64,000 bases of DNA from Oscillospiraceae bacterium. GTDB lineage: Bacteria > Bacillota > Clostridia > Oscillospirales > Oscillospiraceae. The stretch is from positions 42,297-106,296 of the forward strand of contig JAAWQX010000006.1 of NCBI GenBank assembly GCA_022800755.1. Reading direction: 5' to 3'. The first letter of the stretch is position 1; the number at the start of each line of letters is the position of its first letter. Below are positions 16,086 to 26,233 of the stretch, piece after piece. Under the pieces are notes generated by a model. The model was given only the letters and a program-made list of their open reading frames with translations, did not search any database and was not told the origin of the DNA. The position numbers were made by a program, and so were the translations under genes.

Positions 16086-19000
16086 TTATTGTTCCTCCGC
16101 AGCAATTTGTCTTTGCGCTTCCGCAACGTCCAGTTCAATGACCTGGGACACACCTTTTTCCTGCATGGTCACGCCGTATAGGCGGTTAGCTTCCTCCATG
16201 GTGCCCCGCCGGTGGGTGATGACGATGAACTGCGTGGACCCGCACATCTTCCGCAGGTACTCCGCGAAGCGGATGACGTTCGCCTCATCCAGGGCCGCCT
16301 CGATCTCGTCCATGACGCAAAACGGCGTGGGCCGCACTTTCATGATGGCAAAGTACAGTGCGATGGCTACGAACGCCATCTCTCCGCCGGACAGCAGATT
16401 GATGCTGCTCACCGCCTTGCCCGGCGGCTGCACCTTGATATCGATGCCGCACTCCAGCACATTGTCCGGGTCCTGCAATTCCAGCGCCGCTTTGCCGCCG
16501 CCGAACAGTTCCAAAAACGTCTCCCGGAAGCTGTCGTTGATGATCCCGAATTGGGTCATGAACACGTCTTTCATCTGCGCCGTCACTTCCGCGATAATGT
16601 CCTGGATTTCTTTTTTAGAGGTCTCCACATCGTCCCGCTGGCTGGTGAGAAAGTCGTACCGCTCGCCCACCCGGGCATATTCGTCGATGGCGCCGAAATT
16701 GGGCGTACCCAATGCAGAGATCGCCTTGTGCAGTTCCCCGACCCGCCGGGATACCGCCGTGGGATGCTCCACCGGCTGGCGCAGGTCCTGGGCCGCGGAA
16801 TGGCTCAAGGCGTAATTGTCCCAAAGCCGGTCGATGATCTGCTTTTCCTCCAGGTCCGCCGCCAGCTTTTTCTGCTCGAACTTCGCGCAAAGCCGTTCCA
16901 TATCCAAAAGCTGCCGGTTGCACTCCTGGGCCTGCCGGTCAGTCTTCGTCCGCTCGCCCTCTAATTCCATACGCTGCTGGGTGGTCTGAGCGATTTCCTC
17001 TTTCATTGCCTGCACCCGCTTGGCATTTTCAGCGATGGATGCCTCCCGCTCCACGATAGAACCGCGCAGGGCAACGGCGTTTTCCTCCGCCTGGGTGGCC
17101 GCCGTATTTCTGGCAGTCCGGTCCACGTCCACCGTACGGTACATTTCCTCCACCTGGGCTTTGGCCTGCTCCGTGGCGCTCAGTTCCGCGCGGAAAGACG
17201 CTTCCTTCGCTTTTATTTCCGTGAGCGCGTCTGATAATTCCTGACGCACCCTCTCATATTCCGTTTGCCCCGCGGTCATACCCGCGATCAGTTTCCGGGT
17301 ATGGGCCAAAGTCTGTTCCAATTCCCCGGCTTTCGCCGTAGCTTCTTCCATCCGCCGGCGGTAATCGGCAGTCTGGCCTCCCGCCTGCTCCGCCTCGGCC
17401 ACAAAACCGTCCGCAGTCGACCGGGCGGCATCCAGCAGCAGCGCGCAGCGGGCAACGTCATTTTCCCGCTGGCGAACAGTTTCCTCCGCCGCGTCCAACA
17501 GGGATTGTGCCGTATCCACCGCCAACAGGCCGTCCTCCAGTTCGGTCTGGAGCTTACGCGTTTCCGCTTCCGCCCCGTCCAATTCCCCGGTCAGCGTCTC
17601 CCGCCGCTGCTTCAGCCGGGCCAGTTCATTGGCACGGGAAATGATGCCCGTGTTCTTCGCCAAGCTTCCGCCGGTCATGGACCCGCCGGCGTTGATCATC
17701 TGCCCGTCCAGCGTCACCATACGCACACGATTGCCTTTTTGCCGGGAAATGCGGATTGCGTCATCCATCGTGCGTACCACGATGGTGCGTCCCAGCAGGT
17801 TCGACACAATTTCCCGGTAATCCCGGCCACAGCGCACTAATTCGTCCGCTACACCTACAAAACCCGGGTCATTCACCGGAACGTCGCTTGCTTTCTGCCC
17901 GCGGATCACGTTCATGGGCAAAAACGTACACCGCCCCATGTCCCGACGCTTCAGCAAGGCGATCGCCTTTGCGCCGTCTTCCTGGGTCTCCACGATGATA
18001 TTCTGCGTGGCCGCGCCCAGCGCCGTTTCGATGGCGACGGCATAGGCATCCTCGGTCTGCACCAGTTCACCCACCGGGCCACGGATCCCCCGCAGGCTGC
18101 CGGTATCCCGCTCTTTCAGCACAAACCGTACTGCGCGATTAAATCCCTCGTGCTCTTTTTCCATGTCTTCCAGCAGAGAGATGCGGGAATCCGCCACTTT
18201 CAGGTCCGATTCCAGCGCGCCGCACTTCGCCTGTGTCAACCGCAGCTCCTCTTCCAGCTTCCCGGCGGCGGCCCGCTTTCTGTCCACTTCCGCGGACGCC
18301 TTCCGGCACTGCTCCTGGGCCTCCGCCAACTGCTGCCGGCTTTGGGCTACCTGGGCGTCGATCTGCGACAGCTTATCATTGGCCTGCAGGGACGCGCTTT
18401 GCAGGGACAACTCCCGCTCCCGGCACTCCTGCAACCGCTCGGTGAGCACATTCACCAGCGTGCGGCATTCCGTAAGGTCTGCGCTTTGCTCGTTTTCCTG
18501 TTCCACCAACGCCGCGTATTCCAAACGCGCAGCCTGAGAGCCTTCCGCATTTTCATTGAATTTTTGCATGATCTCACCGGTTTGGCGCTCTGTTTCCAAC
18601 AAAGCCTCACCGATAGCGGCCATCCGGGCGGTATATTCTCCGATTTGCACTTCCAAGCCCTGGGCCCGGGTCTCCTGCTCGGCCATTTCCGAGCGCAGCC
18701 GCTGGATACCGTCCAGCGCGTTTTGCAGATTCGCCCGCAGCACCGCCGCGCCGTTGGCCAGCTCCGCGCCGTCGCTTTCCAGTTCCGACAGCCGCGCCCG
18801 CAGACGTTCGGCTTCCAGGGTCTTATCCTGCATCCGCAGATTCAGGGATTCCCCGGCGGCGTACATCCGGTCCAGTTCCGCGTGCATGGCGTCCAGATTC
18901 TTCTTCGCGGTATCGTAGTCGTTATTCACCGCTTCCGACTGATCCCGGAGCTTGTCCAGGTTGTAAAGCCACAAGGAGACTTCCAAGGTCTTCAGTTCCT

Positions 19001-19658
19001 CCTGGTACACCAGGCACTGCTTCGCCACTTCCGCCTGCTTTTTCAGCGGGCCGACCTGTAATTCCAGTTCCGCGATACGGTCATTGATGCGGATCAGGTT
19101 TTCCTGGGTGCGCTCCAGCTTCCGTTCGGCTTCCTCCTTGCGGTAGCGATAGCGGGAGATGCCCGCGGCCTCTTCCAGCACCTCCCGGCGCTCCTTGCCG
19201 CTGCCGGACACGATCTCAGCAATACGGCCCTGCCCGATGGTGGAATATCCGTCCCGGCCCAGGCCCGTATCCATCAGCAGTTCGTTGACATCTTTGAGCC
19301 GCACCTGCTCATGGTTGATGGAGTATTCGCTCTCCCCTGAGCGGTAATAGGCCCGGGTGATGACCACCTCGCTGGCGTCCAGGTCGAAAAAGCGCGCGGA
19401 ATTGTCGAAAATCAGCGACACCGCGGCATAGCCCAGCTTGCCCCGCTTCTCCGTACCGCCGAAGATGACGTCCTCCATCTTTTCGCCCCGGAGCTGCTTA
19501 GTGCGCTGCTCGCCCATGACCCAGCGAATGGCGTCGGAGATGTTAGACTTCCCCGATCCATTTGGACCAACAATAGCGGTGATATCGTTTTCAAAATTCA
19601 GCCGGGTCTTGTCCGGGAAAGACTTGAACCCCTGCAATTCTACGGCTTTTAAGTACAT
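16086..19658 (-). CDS. smc: Chromosome segregation SMC ATPase
   Basis: 1190 residues, full bacterial length. Walker A GPNGSGKSNI is at ~32, the hinge occupies roughly 510-650 flanked by long heptad coiled coils, and the C-terminal ABC signature LLSGGEMAFV is at ~1090 with the Walker B PFCVMDEIEAALD. SMC dimers with ScpA/B organise and separate the chromosome. It is followed directly by ftsY, the usual clostridial arrangement. Confidence 0.98.
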   Translation of the reverse strand: MYLKAVELQGFKSFPDKTRLNFENDITAIVGPNGSGKSNISDAIRWVMGEQRTKQLRGEKMEDVIFGGTEKRGKLGYAAVSLIFDNSARFFDLDASEVVITRAYYRSGESEYSINHEQVRLKDVNELLMDTGLGRDGYSTIGQGRIAEIVSGSGKERREVLEEAAGISRYRYRKEEAERKLERTQENLIRINDRIAELELQVGPLKKQAEVAKQCLVYQEELKTLEVSLWLYNLDKLRDQSEAVNNDYDTAKKNLDAMHAELDRMYAAGESLNLRMQDKTLEAERLRARLSELESDGAELANGAAVLRANLQNALDGIQRLRSEMAEQETRAQGLEVQIGEYTARMAAIGEALLETERQTGEIMQKFNENAEGSQAARLEYAALVEQENEQSADLTECRTLVNVLTERLQECRERELSLQSASLQANDKLSQIDAQVAQSRQQLAEAQEQCRKASAEVDRKRAAAGKLEEELRLTQAKCGALESDLKVADSRISLLEDMEKEHEGFNRAVRFVLKERDTGSLRGIRGPVGELVQTEDAYAVAIETALGAATQNIIVETQEDGAKAIALLKRRDMGRCTFLPMNVIRGQKASDVPVNDPGFVGVADELVRCGRDYREIVSNLLGRTIVVRTMDDAIRISRQKGNRVRMVTLDGQMINAGGSMTGGSLAKNTGIISRANELARLKQRRETLTGELDGAEAETRKLQTELEDGLLAVDTAQSLLDAAEETVRQRENDVARCALLLDAARSTADGFVAEAEQAGGQTADYRRRMEEATAKAGELEQTLAHTRKLIAGMTAGQTEYERVRQELSDALTEIKAKEASFRAELSATEQAKAQVEEMYRTVDVDRTARNTAATQAEENAVALRGSIVEREASIAENAKRVQAMKEEIAQTTQQRMELEGERTKTDRQAQECNRQLLDMERLCAKFEQKKLAADLEEKQIIDRLWDNYALSHSAAQDLRQPVEHPTAVSRRVGELHKAISALGTPNFGAIDEYARVGERYDFLTSQRDDVETSKKEIQDIIAEVTAQMKDVFMTQFGIINDSFRETFLELFGGGKAALELQDPDNVLECGIDIKVQPPGKAVSSINLLSGGEMAFVAIALYFAIMKVRPTPFCVMDEIEAALDEANVIRFAEYLRKMCGSTQFIVITHRRGTMEEANRLYGVTMQEKGVSQVIELDVAEAQRQIAAEEQ

Positions 19659-19701
19659 TCACATTCCTCGTCTTACCAGTTTTGCATAATATTATATTTT
19701 A

Positions 19702-20733
19702 TTACATTTCCTGTTGTTTTGCAATGCAAATCACAGGATTTTCTTCGGTTTGCGCCGGATTTTCCCGTACCCTTGCACTGGAAAGTGCAAATTCCCGTTC
19801 CAGCGCCCGGAGATTTTCCCGGTGCTGCCCGGTCATTTGGGACTGCCGCCCTTTCGGCACCTCTAAAATCACCGTGCTTCCCGGTGGAATTCCTTGCAGC
19901 TGCACCCGGGCAGCATTCAGGAAAATCCGTGACCGCACCAGTTCCCCCAAGGCGGGATGGTACGCCCCGGCTGCCGCAGCGCCGGCGGACAACTCTTCCG
20001 TAGGATTTAGGCCCAGGCGGATGATGGGGATACCCGTCCGCTCAAACAGCGGGACAAGTCGCGCGCATAGATCCACCGCCGCTTCCACAGTGTGCTCTTT
20101 ATACGCGCCGGCCCGCCACAGGTCATATAAGGGCGTATCCGCCACGATGACCGTGGGATAGATCCGCACGCCGTCCGGGCGCAGTTCGATGATACGCCGC
20201 GCGGTGCTGATAGACGCTTGTCCGTCCTCATCGCCGGGCAGCCCGGTCATCATCTGCAAAATCAGCCGGAAGCCGTGAGCTTTCACCATACGGCTGGCAT
20301 CCGCCACCGCTTGGGCTGTGTGTCCCCGGCCGGACAATTCCAATACCCGGTCATCCATGGACTGCGCGCCCAGTTCGATGGTCTCCACCCCATAGCGCAT
20401 AAGCCGCCGGAGCGTTTCCTCGTCGATGGCATCCGGCCGGGTAGACAGCCGGATGGAGTGCAGCGTGCCGTCCCGTAAAAATGGCCGGGCGGCTTGTAAC
20501 AGTTCTTCCTGCGCTTGGGGCGGAATGGCGGTAAAGCTGCCCCCATAAAACGCAAGCTGCCGCCTGGCCCCCGCGGGGGTCTGAGCGGCTCCTTGCACGA
20601 TCGCCGCGGCGACCTCACCGGCCGTTACCGGCCGCTGGGCGCCGGAAATGCGGCGCTGATTGCAAAACACACAATCCTTCCTGCACCCCAAATGGGGCAC
20701 AAATACGGGAATGATGGTCTGTTTCGCACTCAT
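19702..20733 (-). CDS. Radical SAM protein, Elp3-like without acetyltransferase domain
   Basis: 343 residues. The [4Fe-4S] motif is C-x3-C-x2-C in HLGCRKDCVFCNQ (~15-26), followed by a TIM-barrel SAM core with GGSFTAIP near 65 and the Elp3-like GLPGDEDG (~175). The tRNA-acetyltransferase part of true Elp3 is absent. The gene overlaps the rnc stop by 4 bases and precedes smc, a position such a radical SAM gene often has in clostridia. Substrate unknown; a tRNA or rRNA modification role is a guess from family. Confidence 0.8.
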   Translation of the reverse strand: MSAKQTIIPVFVPHLGCRKDCVFCNQRRISGAQRPVTAGEVAAAIVQGAAQTPAGARRQLAFYGGSFTAIPPQAQEELLQAARPFLRDGTLHSIRLSTRPDAIDEETLRRLMRYGVETIELGAQSMDDRVLELSGRGHTAQAVADASRMVKAHGFRLILQMMTGLPGDEDGQASISTARRIIELRPDGVRIYPTVIVADTPLYDLWRAGAYKEHTVEAAVDLCARLVPLFERTGIPIIRLGLNPTEELSAGAAAAGAYHPALGELVRSRIFLNAARVQLQGIPPGSTVILEVPKGRQSQMTGQHRENLRALEREFALSSARVRENPAQTEENPVICIAKQQEM

Positions 20734-21404
20734 TTCAGTTGTTCCAAAGCGTCGCCGGCGGCAGCCTGCTCCGCTTCTTTCTTCGTTTTGCCCATGCCGC
20801 TGCCTACAACCTCCCCGTTGAGAGAGACGCTTACAGTGAACTCTTTCTTATGATCCGGCCCGGATTCCCCGGTCACGGCATAAGCCAGTGTTTGCCCCGC
20901 CTTGTGCTGCACCAATTCCTGAAGCCGGGTCTTGTTGTCCGTATCCCGCACGGGCAGGCCCTTGTCCAGAGAACTGAGCACCCGGGTCAGAATAAACTGC
21001 TCGGCAACTTCTATGCCGCCGTCCAGAAACATGGCGGCAATGACGGATTCCACCGCGTCAGCCAAAATGGACGGACGCTCCCGACCGCCGGACAATTCTT
21101 CCCCCTTGCCCAGGTGCAGTGCCTGTCCCAGTTCCAATTCCCGAGCCACGGCATATAACGCGTGCTCACACACCAGTTCCGCCCGGAGCTTCGTCATGCT
21201 CCCCTCGGGCAAGTCCGGAAAATGCTGGTACAGATACTTGGCCGTGACAAAGCCCAAAACGGAATCTCCTAAAAACTCCAGACGCTCATTGCTGGTGATT
21301 TTCGGGTCTTTCGTCTCGTTGGCGTAGGAACTGTGCCGCAGGGCATTTTCCAGCAGGCTTTCATCCCGGAACTGATAGCCCATTTTTTGCTGTAATCCCG
21401 TCAT
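20730..21404 (-). CDS. rnc: Ribonuclease III
   Basis: 224 residues: RNase III domain with the catalytic signature NERLEFLGDSVLG (~38-50) and ILADAVESVIAA (~112), then a dsRNA-binding domain from ~150 ending GKTKKEAEQAAA. It processes rRNA precursors and other duplex RNA. The ATG at 21404 comes 1 base after the acpP stop; a longer frame would run into acpP. The Shine-Dalgarno is weak, so translation is probably coupled to acpP. Confidence 0.97.
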   Translation of the reverse strand: MTGLQQKMGYQFRDESLLENALRHSSYANETKDPKITSNERLEFLGDSVLGFVTAKYLYQHFPDLPEGSMTKLRAELVCEHALYAVARELELGQALHLGKGEELSGGRERPSILADAVESVIAAMFLDGGIEVAEQFILTRVLSSLDKGLPVRDTDNKTRLQELVQHKAGQTLAYAVTGESGPDHKKEFTVSVSLNGEVVGSGMGKTKKEAEQAAAGDALEQLK

Positions 21405-21405
21405 A

Positions 21406-21645
21406 TCAGCTTTCGACCGTACTTTCCACATAATCTACCAGATCACCAATGGTCACGATTTTCGCCAAAACATCTTCCGGCGTCTCCGGCAGGCCGAATT
21501 CATCCTCAATGTCGATGGTCAGCTCCACCTGATCCAAAGAATCTGCGCTGAGGTCCGTTACGAATTCCGTGGCGGCAGATAAGTCGTCCGCCTCCTTGTT
21601 GAAGCGCTCCGCTACCATTTCCATAATTCTTTCCTGTACGTTCAT
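21406..21645 (-). CDS. acpP: Acyl carrier protein
   Basis: 79 residues, acidic, with the phosphopantetheine site DSLD in LSADSLDQVEL. It carries growing acyl chains in fatty acid synthesis and is the expected partner of PlsX upstream and a candidate substrate of the thioesterase paralogues. The start at 21645 is chosen because AAGGAG lies 9 bases upstream; an in-frame ATG at 21663 would overlap plsX. Confidence 0.96.
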   Translation of the reverse strand: MNVQERIMEMVAERFNKEADDLSAATEFVTDLSADSLDQVELTIDIEDEFGLPETPEDVLAKIVTIGDLVDYVESTVES

Positions 21646-21659
21646 GGTCTTAGCTCCTT

Positions 21660-22673
21660 TCATTCTTCCGCGCCATCGACGCGCATATGGTCGATATTTT
21701 CCGTAATGGTCTGAATAAAGCCCGATTCTGCGAATTCCGCCGCCTGTCGCACGGCGTTGACGATAGCCGACGCCTCCGAAGACCCGTGGGCCTTGATGAC
21801 CGGCTTGCTGATTCCCAAAAGGGCCGTGCCGCCAATCTCGTTGGGGTCCATCATCTTTTTCAGCGCGCCGATGTCGTTTTTCACCATCAGCGCGGCGATT
21901 TTGTTTTTCAGCCCGGTGGTCAGGACCGTCTTGATGTTTTTCAGCAGGAACTTCGCCGTGCCCTCAATGGACTTGAGCAGGATATTCCCCGAAAATCCGT
22001 CGGTCACGATCACGTCCACGTCCCCGAACAGTACCGTGGACGCTTCCACATTGCCCACAAACTGCAAATCCGCCTGCTTGAGCAGTTGATAGGCTTCCTG
22101 CTGCAAGGACGCACCCTTGTGTTCCTCGGTGCCGTTGTTCAAAAGCGCCACCCGGGGCCGTTCGATTTTCAGCATCCTGCGGGCGTACAGGTCGCCCATG
22201 TACGCGAATTGCAACAGCTGCTCCGGCGTACACTCCGCGTTGGCACCGCAGTCGATGAGTAGCGCGCCCGCGCCCAGATTAGGCAGGGCCGGGGCCAGCG
22301 CCGCCCGGCGCACGCCTTTGATCCGCCGGACGATCAGCGTCGCGCCCGTGAGCAGCGCCCCGGTGCTGCCGGCGGAGACCACCGCGTCTCCCCCGCCGTC
22401 TTTCAGCAGGTTCAGCGCCACCACCATGGACGAATCCTTCTTCCGCCGGATGGCCAGCGTCGGGTCGTCGTTCATGTCGATGACGTCACCGGCGTTGTGG
22501 ATCTCAATGCCGGGCAGCGACTCCGTGCCCTCCGCCGTCAGACAGCGGCGGACGTCCGCTTCCCGTCCCACCAAAATGATCTCATATCCCAAAGTCCGAT
22601 GGGCCTGCACCGCGCCTTTCACGATCTCCTCCGGCGCGTTGTCGCCGCCCATGGCGTCAATAATGATCTTCAA
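21660..22673 (-). CDS. plsX: Phosphate acyltransferase PlsX
   Basis: 337 residues, starting [14 protein letters not shown], the family hallmark, with SAGSTGALL near 100 and a C-terminal [16 protein letters not shown]. It converts acyl-ACP to acyl-phosphate for phospholipid synthesis at the membrane. It overlaps trmFO by 4 bases and precedes acpP, the standard Bacillota pairing without a fapR/fabD insertion. Confidence 0.97.
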   Translation of the reverse strand: MKIIIDAMGGDNAPEEIVKGAVQAHRTLGYEIILVGREADVRRCLTAEGTESLPGIEIHNAGDVIDMNDDPTLAIRRKKDSSMVVALNLLKDGGGDAVVSAGSTGALLTGATLIVRRIKGVRRAALAPALPNLGAGALLIDCGANAECTPEQLLQFAYMGDLYARRMLKIERPRVALLNNGTEEHKGASLQQEAYQLLKQADLQFVGNVEASTVLFGDVDVIVTDGFSGNILLKSIEGTAKFLLKNIKTVLTTGLKNKIAALMVKNDIGALKKMMDPNEIGGTALLGISKPVIKAHGSSEASAIVNAVRQAAEFAESGFIQTITENIDHMRVDGAEE

Positions 22674-23983
22674 ATCTGAAAAATCCCCTTTTTCATCAGT
22701 TCGTCCAGCAATTCCAGACTACGCTTGGAAATCTCCGCATTTTTGTTCCGTTTGCCCCGGACCTTGTACCCCAGGGGCGAAATAATGCCGAAATTGATAT
22801 TCATGGGCTGGAAATCCCCGGTGCTCCCGCCGGATATGTACAGCGCCAGCGCGCCGATGGCGGTCTCCTGCGGGAAATCCACCGCCTCTTTGCCCAACAG
22901 CCGGGCGGCGGTCTCAATGCCCACCAGCATTCCCGACGCCGTGGATTCCACATAGCCCTCCACGCCGGTCATCTGCCCGGCAAAGCTGATGCGCGGGTCC
23001 GTGCGCAGGCGGTAGTACCGGTCCAGCAGCACGGGGGAATTTAAATAAGTATTCCGGTGCATCACGCCGTAGCGGACGAATTCCGCGTTTTTCAGGGCGG
23101 GGATCATAGTAAACACCCGCTTTTGCTCACCCCAGGTGAGATGCGTCTGGAAGCCCACCATGTTATACAGTGTGCCGTCCGCGTTGTCCTGCCGCAGCTG
23201 CACCACGGCGTAGGCTTCCTTTCCTGTATGGGGGTCCACCAGACCCACGGGCTTCATGGGGCCATACCGCAGGGTATCCACACCTCGGCGGGCCATGACC
23301 TCTACGGGCATACAGCCCTCGAACACGCCCCCGTCGTCAAAGCCGTGGACTTCCGCTTCCTTGGCGCCCACCAGTTCCTGCACAAAGGCCAGATATTCGT
23401 CCTTGCTCATGGGACAGTTTACATAATCTGCCGTCCCTTTGTCGTACCGGGACCCAAACCAGGCGTTGTCCATATCCACGCTTTCCAGCGTGACGATCGG
23501 CGCCACCGCGTCGTAAAAATGCAGGTCGTCCTGGGCGCAGAGCTTCCCGATGGTATCCGCCAGCGCGTCGCTGGTCAGCGGCCCGGAGGCAACGACCACT
23601 TCCCCGGCAGGGATGGATACGGCTTCCTCCTCCGCCACGGTGATGTTCGGATGGCTGCGGAGTTTCTCCGTAATATACGCGGAAAACCCCTCCCGGTCCA
23701 CCGCCAGCGCGCCGCCGGCGGCCACGCGGTTTCGCTCCGCAGATTCCATGATGAGGCTGCCCATGCGCCGCATTTCCTCTTTCAGCAGGCCCACGGCGTT
23801 GGTCAGTTCATCGCTGCGCAGGGAATTTGAGCAGACCAGTTCGGCAAAGCCCGGGGATACATGGGCCGGGGTCATTTTATGAGGCTTCATCTCCACCAGA
23901 CGCACCGAAATCCCCCGCCGCGCCAGCTGCCAGGCACATTCCGAACCTGCCAGTCCTGCGCCGATCACTGTTACTTCCGCCAT
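22670..23983 (-). CDS. trmFO: Folate-dependent tRNA U54 methyltransferase TrmFO
   Basis: 437 residues. The FAD-binding motif is [16 protein letters not shown] (~5-20), followed by the family blocks LVCSNSLRS (~48) and the C-terminal [10 protein letters not shown] and FGIISPL. It forms ribothymidine at position 54 of tRNA using methylene-tetrahydrofolate and FADH2. It sits between topA and plsX; topA-trmFO adjacency is common in Bacillota. Confidence 0.97.
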   Translation of the reverse strand: MAEVTVIGAGLAGSECAWQLARRGISVRLVEMKPHKMTPAHVSPGFAELVCSNSLRSDELTNAVGLLKEEMRRMGSLIMESAERNRVAAGGALAVDREGFSAYITEKLRSHPNITVAEEEAVSIPAGEVVVASGPLTSDALADTIGKLCAQDDLHFYDAVAPIVTLESVDMDNAWFGSRYDKGTADYVNCPMSKDEYLAFVQELVGAKEAEVHGFDDGGVFEGCMPVEVMARRGVDTLRYGPMKPVGLVDPHTGKEAYAVVQLRQDNADGTLYNMVGFQTHLTWGEQKRVFTMIPALKNAEFVRYGVMHRNTYLNSPVLLDRYYRLRTDPRISFAGQMTGVEGYVESTASGMLVGIETAARLLGKEAVDFPQETAIGALALYISGGSTGDFQPMNINFGIISPLGYKVRGKRNKNAEISKRSLELLDELMKKGIFQI

Positions 23984-24001
23984 TGTCCGCTCCTTTGTGT
24001 G

Positions 24002-26227
24002 TTATGATTTCTTCGCCGCAGGCTTCTTTGCGGCGGGCTTTTTCGCCGTGGCTTTTTTTGCGGGCTTCTCTTCCGTCTTGCCCTCCTCGCCGGCGGTCTC
24101 CTCCGCAGGCGCTTTTTTCTTGTACCCCCGCTGGTCCTCGGGAACAAACGCTTTGCACGCTTCATTGATGCAATAAGACTTATTCCGGCCCCGTCCGGAT
24201 CGCTTGAACAGCGTTTTTCCGCACTCCGGGCAATTATCCTTCGTCGGAACGTCCCAGCTCATAAAGCCGCAGTCTGCGCCCCGCTCGCAGGCGTAGAATG
24301 TGTAGCCTTTCCGGGAGGTACGCTTCAAAATACGGCTGTCGCACTTGGGGCAGCGGCCGGGCATCTCAATGACCAAAGGCTTGGTAAAAGTGCATTCCGG
24401 ATAATTGGGGCAAGCCAAAAACCGACCGAAACGCCCCGATTTCACCACCATGAACGCGCCGCAGACGTCGCACTTTTCTTCCGTGACTTCCGCGGGGATC
24501 TTGATGCGCTCGCCTTCCAGCGCCGTTTCTGCGGCGGTGAGTTCCGCGTCAAAGCCCGTATAGAACTGACCCAGCAGATGCTTCCAGTCCTGCTTGCCCT
24601 CTTCTACCTCGTCCAAGCGGCTTTCCATATCGGCAGTAAAGCCCATATCTACGATATCTGAGAACCGTTCTTTCATCAAATTGGTGATGACCGTACCCAA
24701 AATAGTGGGTTTCAGGTATTTTCCCTCTTTCACCACGTATTCACGGGCGGTAATGGTGGTGATGGTCGGCGCGTAGGTGGAGGGGCGGCCGATGCCTTTT
24801 TCCTCCATGGCGCGGATCAGGGTCGCTTCCGTATACCGGGCAGGGGGCTGGGTGAATTTCTGCTCCTGCTTGGTGTTCGCCAAATACACCCGCTCGCCCT
24901 CTTTCAGGTCCGGCAGGGGTTTGGTGATTTCTTCATTCTCCTCATCCTTGGCTTCCTCGTATAAGGCTGTGTAGCCCGGGAAGCGCAGTTCGGAGTAGTT
25001 CGCCCGGAACATGTAGTCCGCGGATTCCGTGTCCATGACCACGTTGTCATACACCGCGTTCGCCATCTGGGAAGCCGTGAAGCGGCCCCAGATCAAACGG
25101 TACAGGCGGTACTGCTCCTGGGTCAGGGATTTGCGCACCGCGTCCGGCGTCAGCTCCACAGATGTGGGCCGGATGGCTTCGTGGGCGTCCTGGGCGTTGC
25201 CTTTGGTCTTGAATTTCCGGGGTTCCGCCGGGCAGTAGTCCACGCCGTAGCGGTTCTGGATAAAGCCCCGCACGGCGGTGATGGCTTCGTCGGAAATGCG
25301 TAGGGAGTCCGTTCTCATGTAGGTAATCAGACCGATAGTCCCCTGCCCTTCGATTTCCACGCCCTCATATAGCTGCTGGGCGATGGACATGGTGCGCCGG
25401 GGCGTCAAGCCTAAACGGCGGGACGCTTCCTGCTGCAGGGTGGACGTGATGAACGGAGGCGACGGGCTCCGCTGCTTCTCGCCCCGCTTCACGCTCTTGA
25501 TTTGAAACGGCGCTTCCTTCACCGCGCGGACGACCTCGTTTACCTCGTCCTCACTGTGCAGCTCGCCTTTTTTGCCGTTTTTGCCGTAATACCGGGCCGT
25601 AAACGTGGTATCCGGGGTCCCGCAGTTGAGCACCGCGTCCAAAAGCCAGTATTCCTCCGCCTTGAACGCCGTGATCTCCTCTTCCCGGTCCACCACCATC
25701 CGGGTGGCTACGGACTGGACACGGCCGGCGGATAAACCGCGCTTCACCTTTTTCCACAGCAGCGGCGAAAGCTTATAGCCTACGATGCGGTCCAGGATGC
25801 GCCGGGCCTGCTGGGCGTTCACCAGGTCAATGTCGATCTCCCGGGGATTCTGGATGCTTTCCGTCACCACCCGCTTGGTGATTTCATTGAAGGTCACGCG
25901 TTTGGCTTTCTCGTCCGGCAGTTCCAGCAGCTCTTTCAGGTGCCAGGAAATCGCCTCGCCCTCACGGTCCGGGTCAGTCGCCAGATACACGGTGGGGGCC
26001 GCCTTGGCCTTTTTCCGCAGATCGTCGATCACATCCTCCCGGCCCTTCACCGGCAGGTACTCCGGCGCGAAGCCGTTGTCCACGTCCACGCCCAGGGTGC
26101 TTTTTGGCAGGTCCCGCAGATGGCCCATGGAGGCCACTACCGTGTAATCGCCGCCCAGGTACTTCTCAATGGTCTTGGCTTTCGCGGGGGATTCCACGAT
26201 CACCAGATTTTTTTTCGCTCTCGCCAT
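24002..26227 (-). CDS. topA: DNA topoisomerase I with lysine/alanine-rich tail
   Basis: 741 residues. Toprim domain starts NLVIVESPAKAKTIEKYLG; the active-site tyrosine lies in LITYMRTDSLR (~300). Three C-terminal zinc ribbons with CxxC pairs follow at ~575-690 (CDVCGAF, CPKCDSR, CPECGKT). The last ~45 residues are a KKA/AKKP-rich tail, typical of DNA-binding extensions in GC-rich bacteria. The enzyme relaxes negative supercoils. It follows dprA by 6 bases. Confidence 0.97.
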   Translation of the reverse strand: MARAKKNLVIVESPAKAKTIEKYLGGDYTVVASMGHLRDLPKSTLGVDVDNGFAPEYLPVKGREDVIDDLRKKAKAAPTVYLATDPDREGEAISWHLKELLELPDEKAKRVTFNEITKRVVTESIQNPREIDIDLVNAQQARRILDRIVGYKLSPLLWKKVKRGLSAGRVQSVATRMVVDREEEITAFKAEEYWLLDAVLNCGTPDTTFTARYYGKNGKKGELHSEDEVNEVVRAVKEAPFQIKSVKRGEKQRSPSPPFITSTLQQEASRRLGLTPRRTMSIAQQLYEGVEIEGQGTIGLITYMRTDSLRISDEAITAVRGFIQNRYGVDYCPAEPRKFKTKGNAQDAHEAIRPTSVELTPDAVRKSLTQEQYRLYRLIWGRFTASQMANAVYDNVVMDTESADYMFRANYSELRFPGYTALYEEAKDEENEEITKPLPDLKEGERVYLANTKQEQKFTQPPARYTEATLIRAMEEKGIGRPSTYAPTITTITAREYVVKEGKYLKPTILGTVITNLMKERFSDIVDMGFTADMESRLDEVEEGKQDWKHLLGQFYTGFDAELTAAETALEGERIKIPAEVTEEKCDVCGAFMVVKSGRFGRFLACPNYPECTFTKPLVIEMPGRCPKCDSRILKRTSRKGYTFYACERGADCGFMSWDVPTKDNCPECGKTLFKRSGRGRNKSYCINEACKAFVPEDQRGYKKKAPAEETAGEEGKTEEKPAKKATAKKPAAKKPAAKKS

Positions 26228-26233
26228 ATTGGA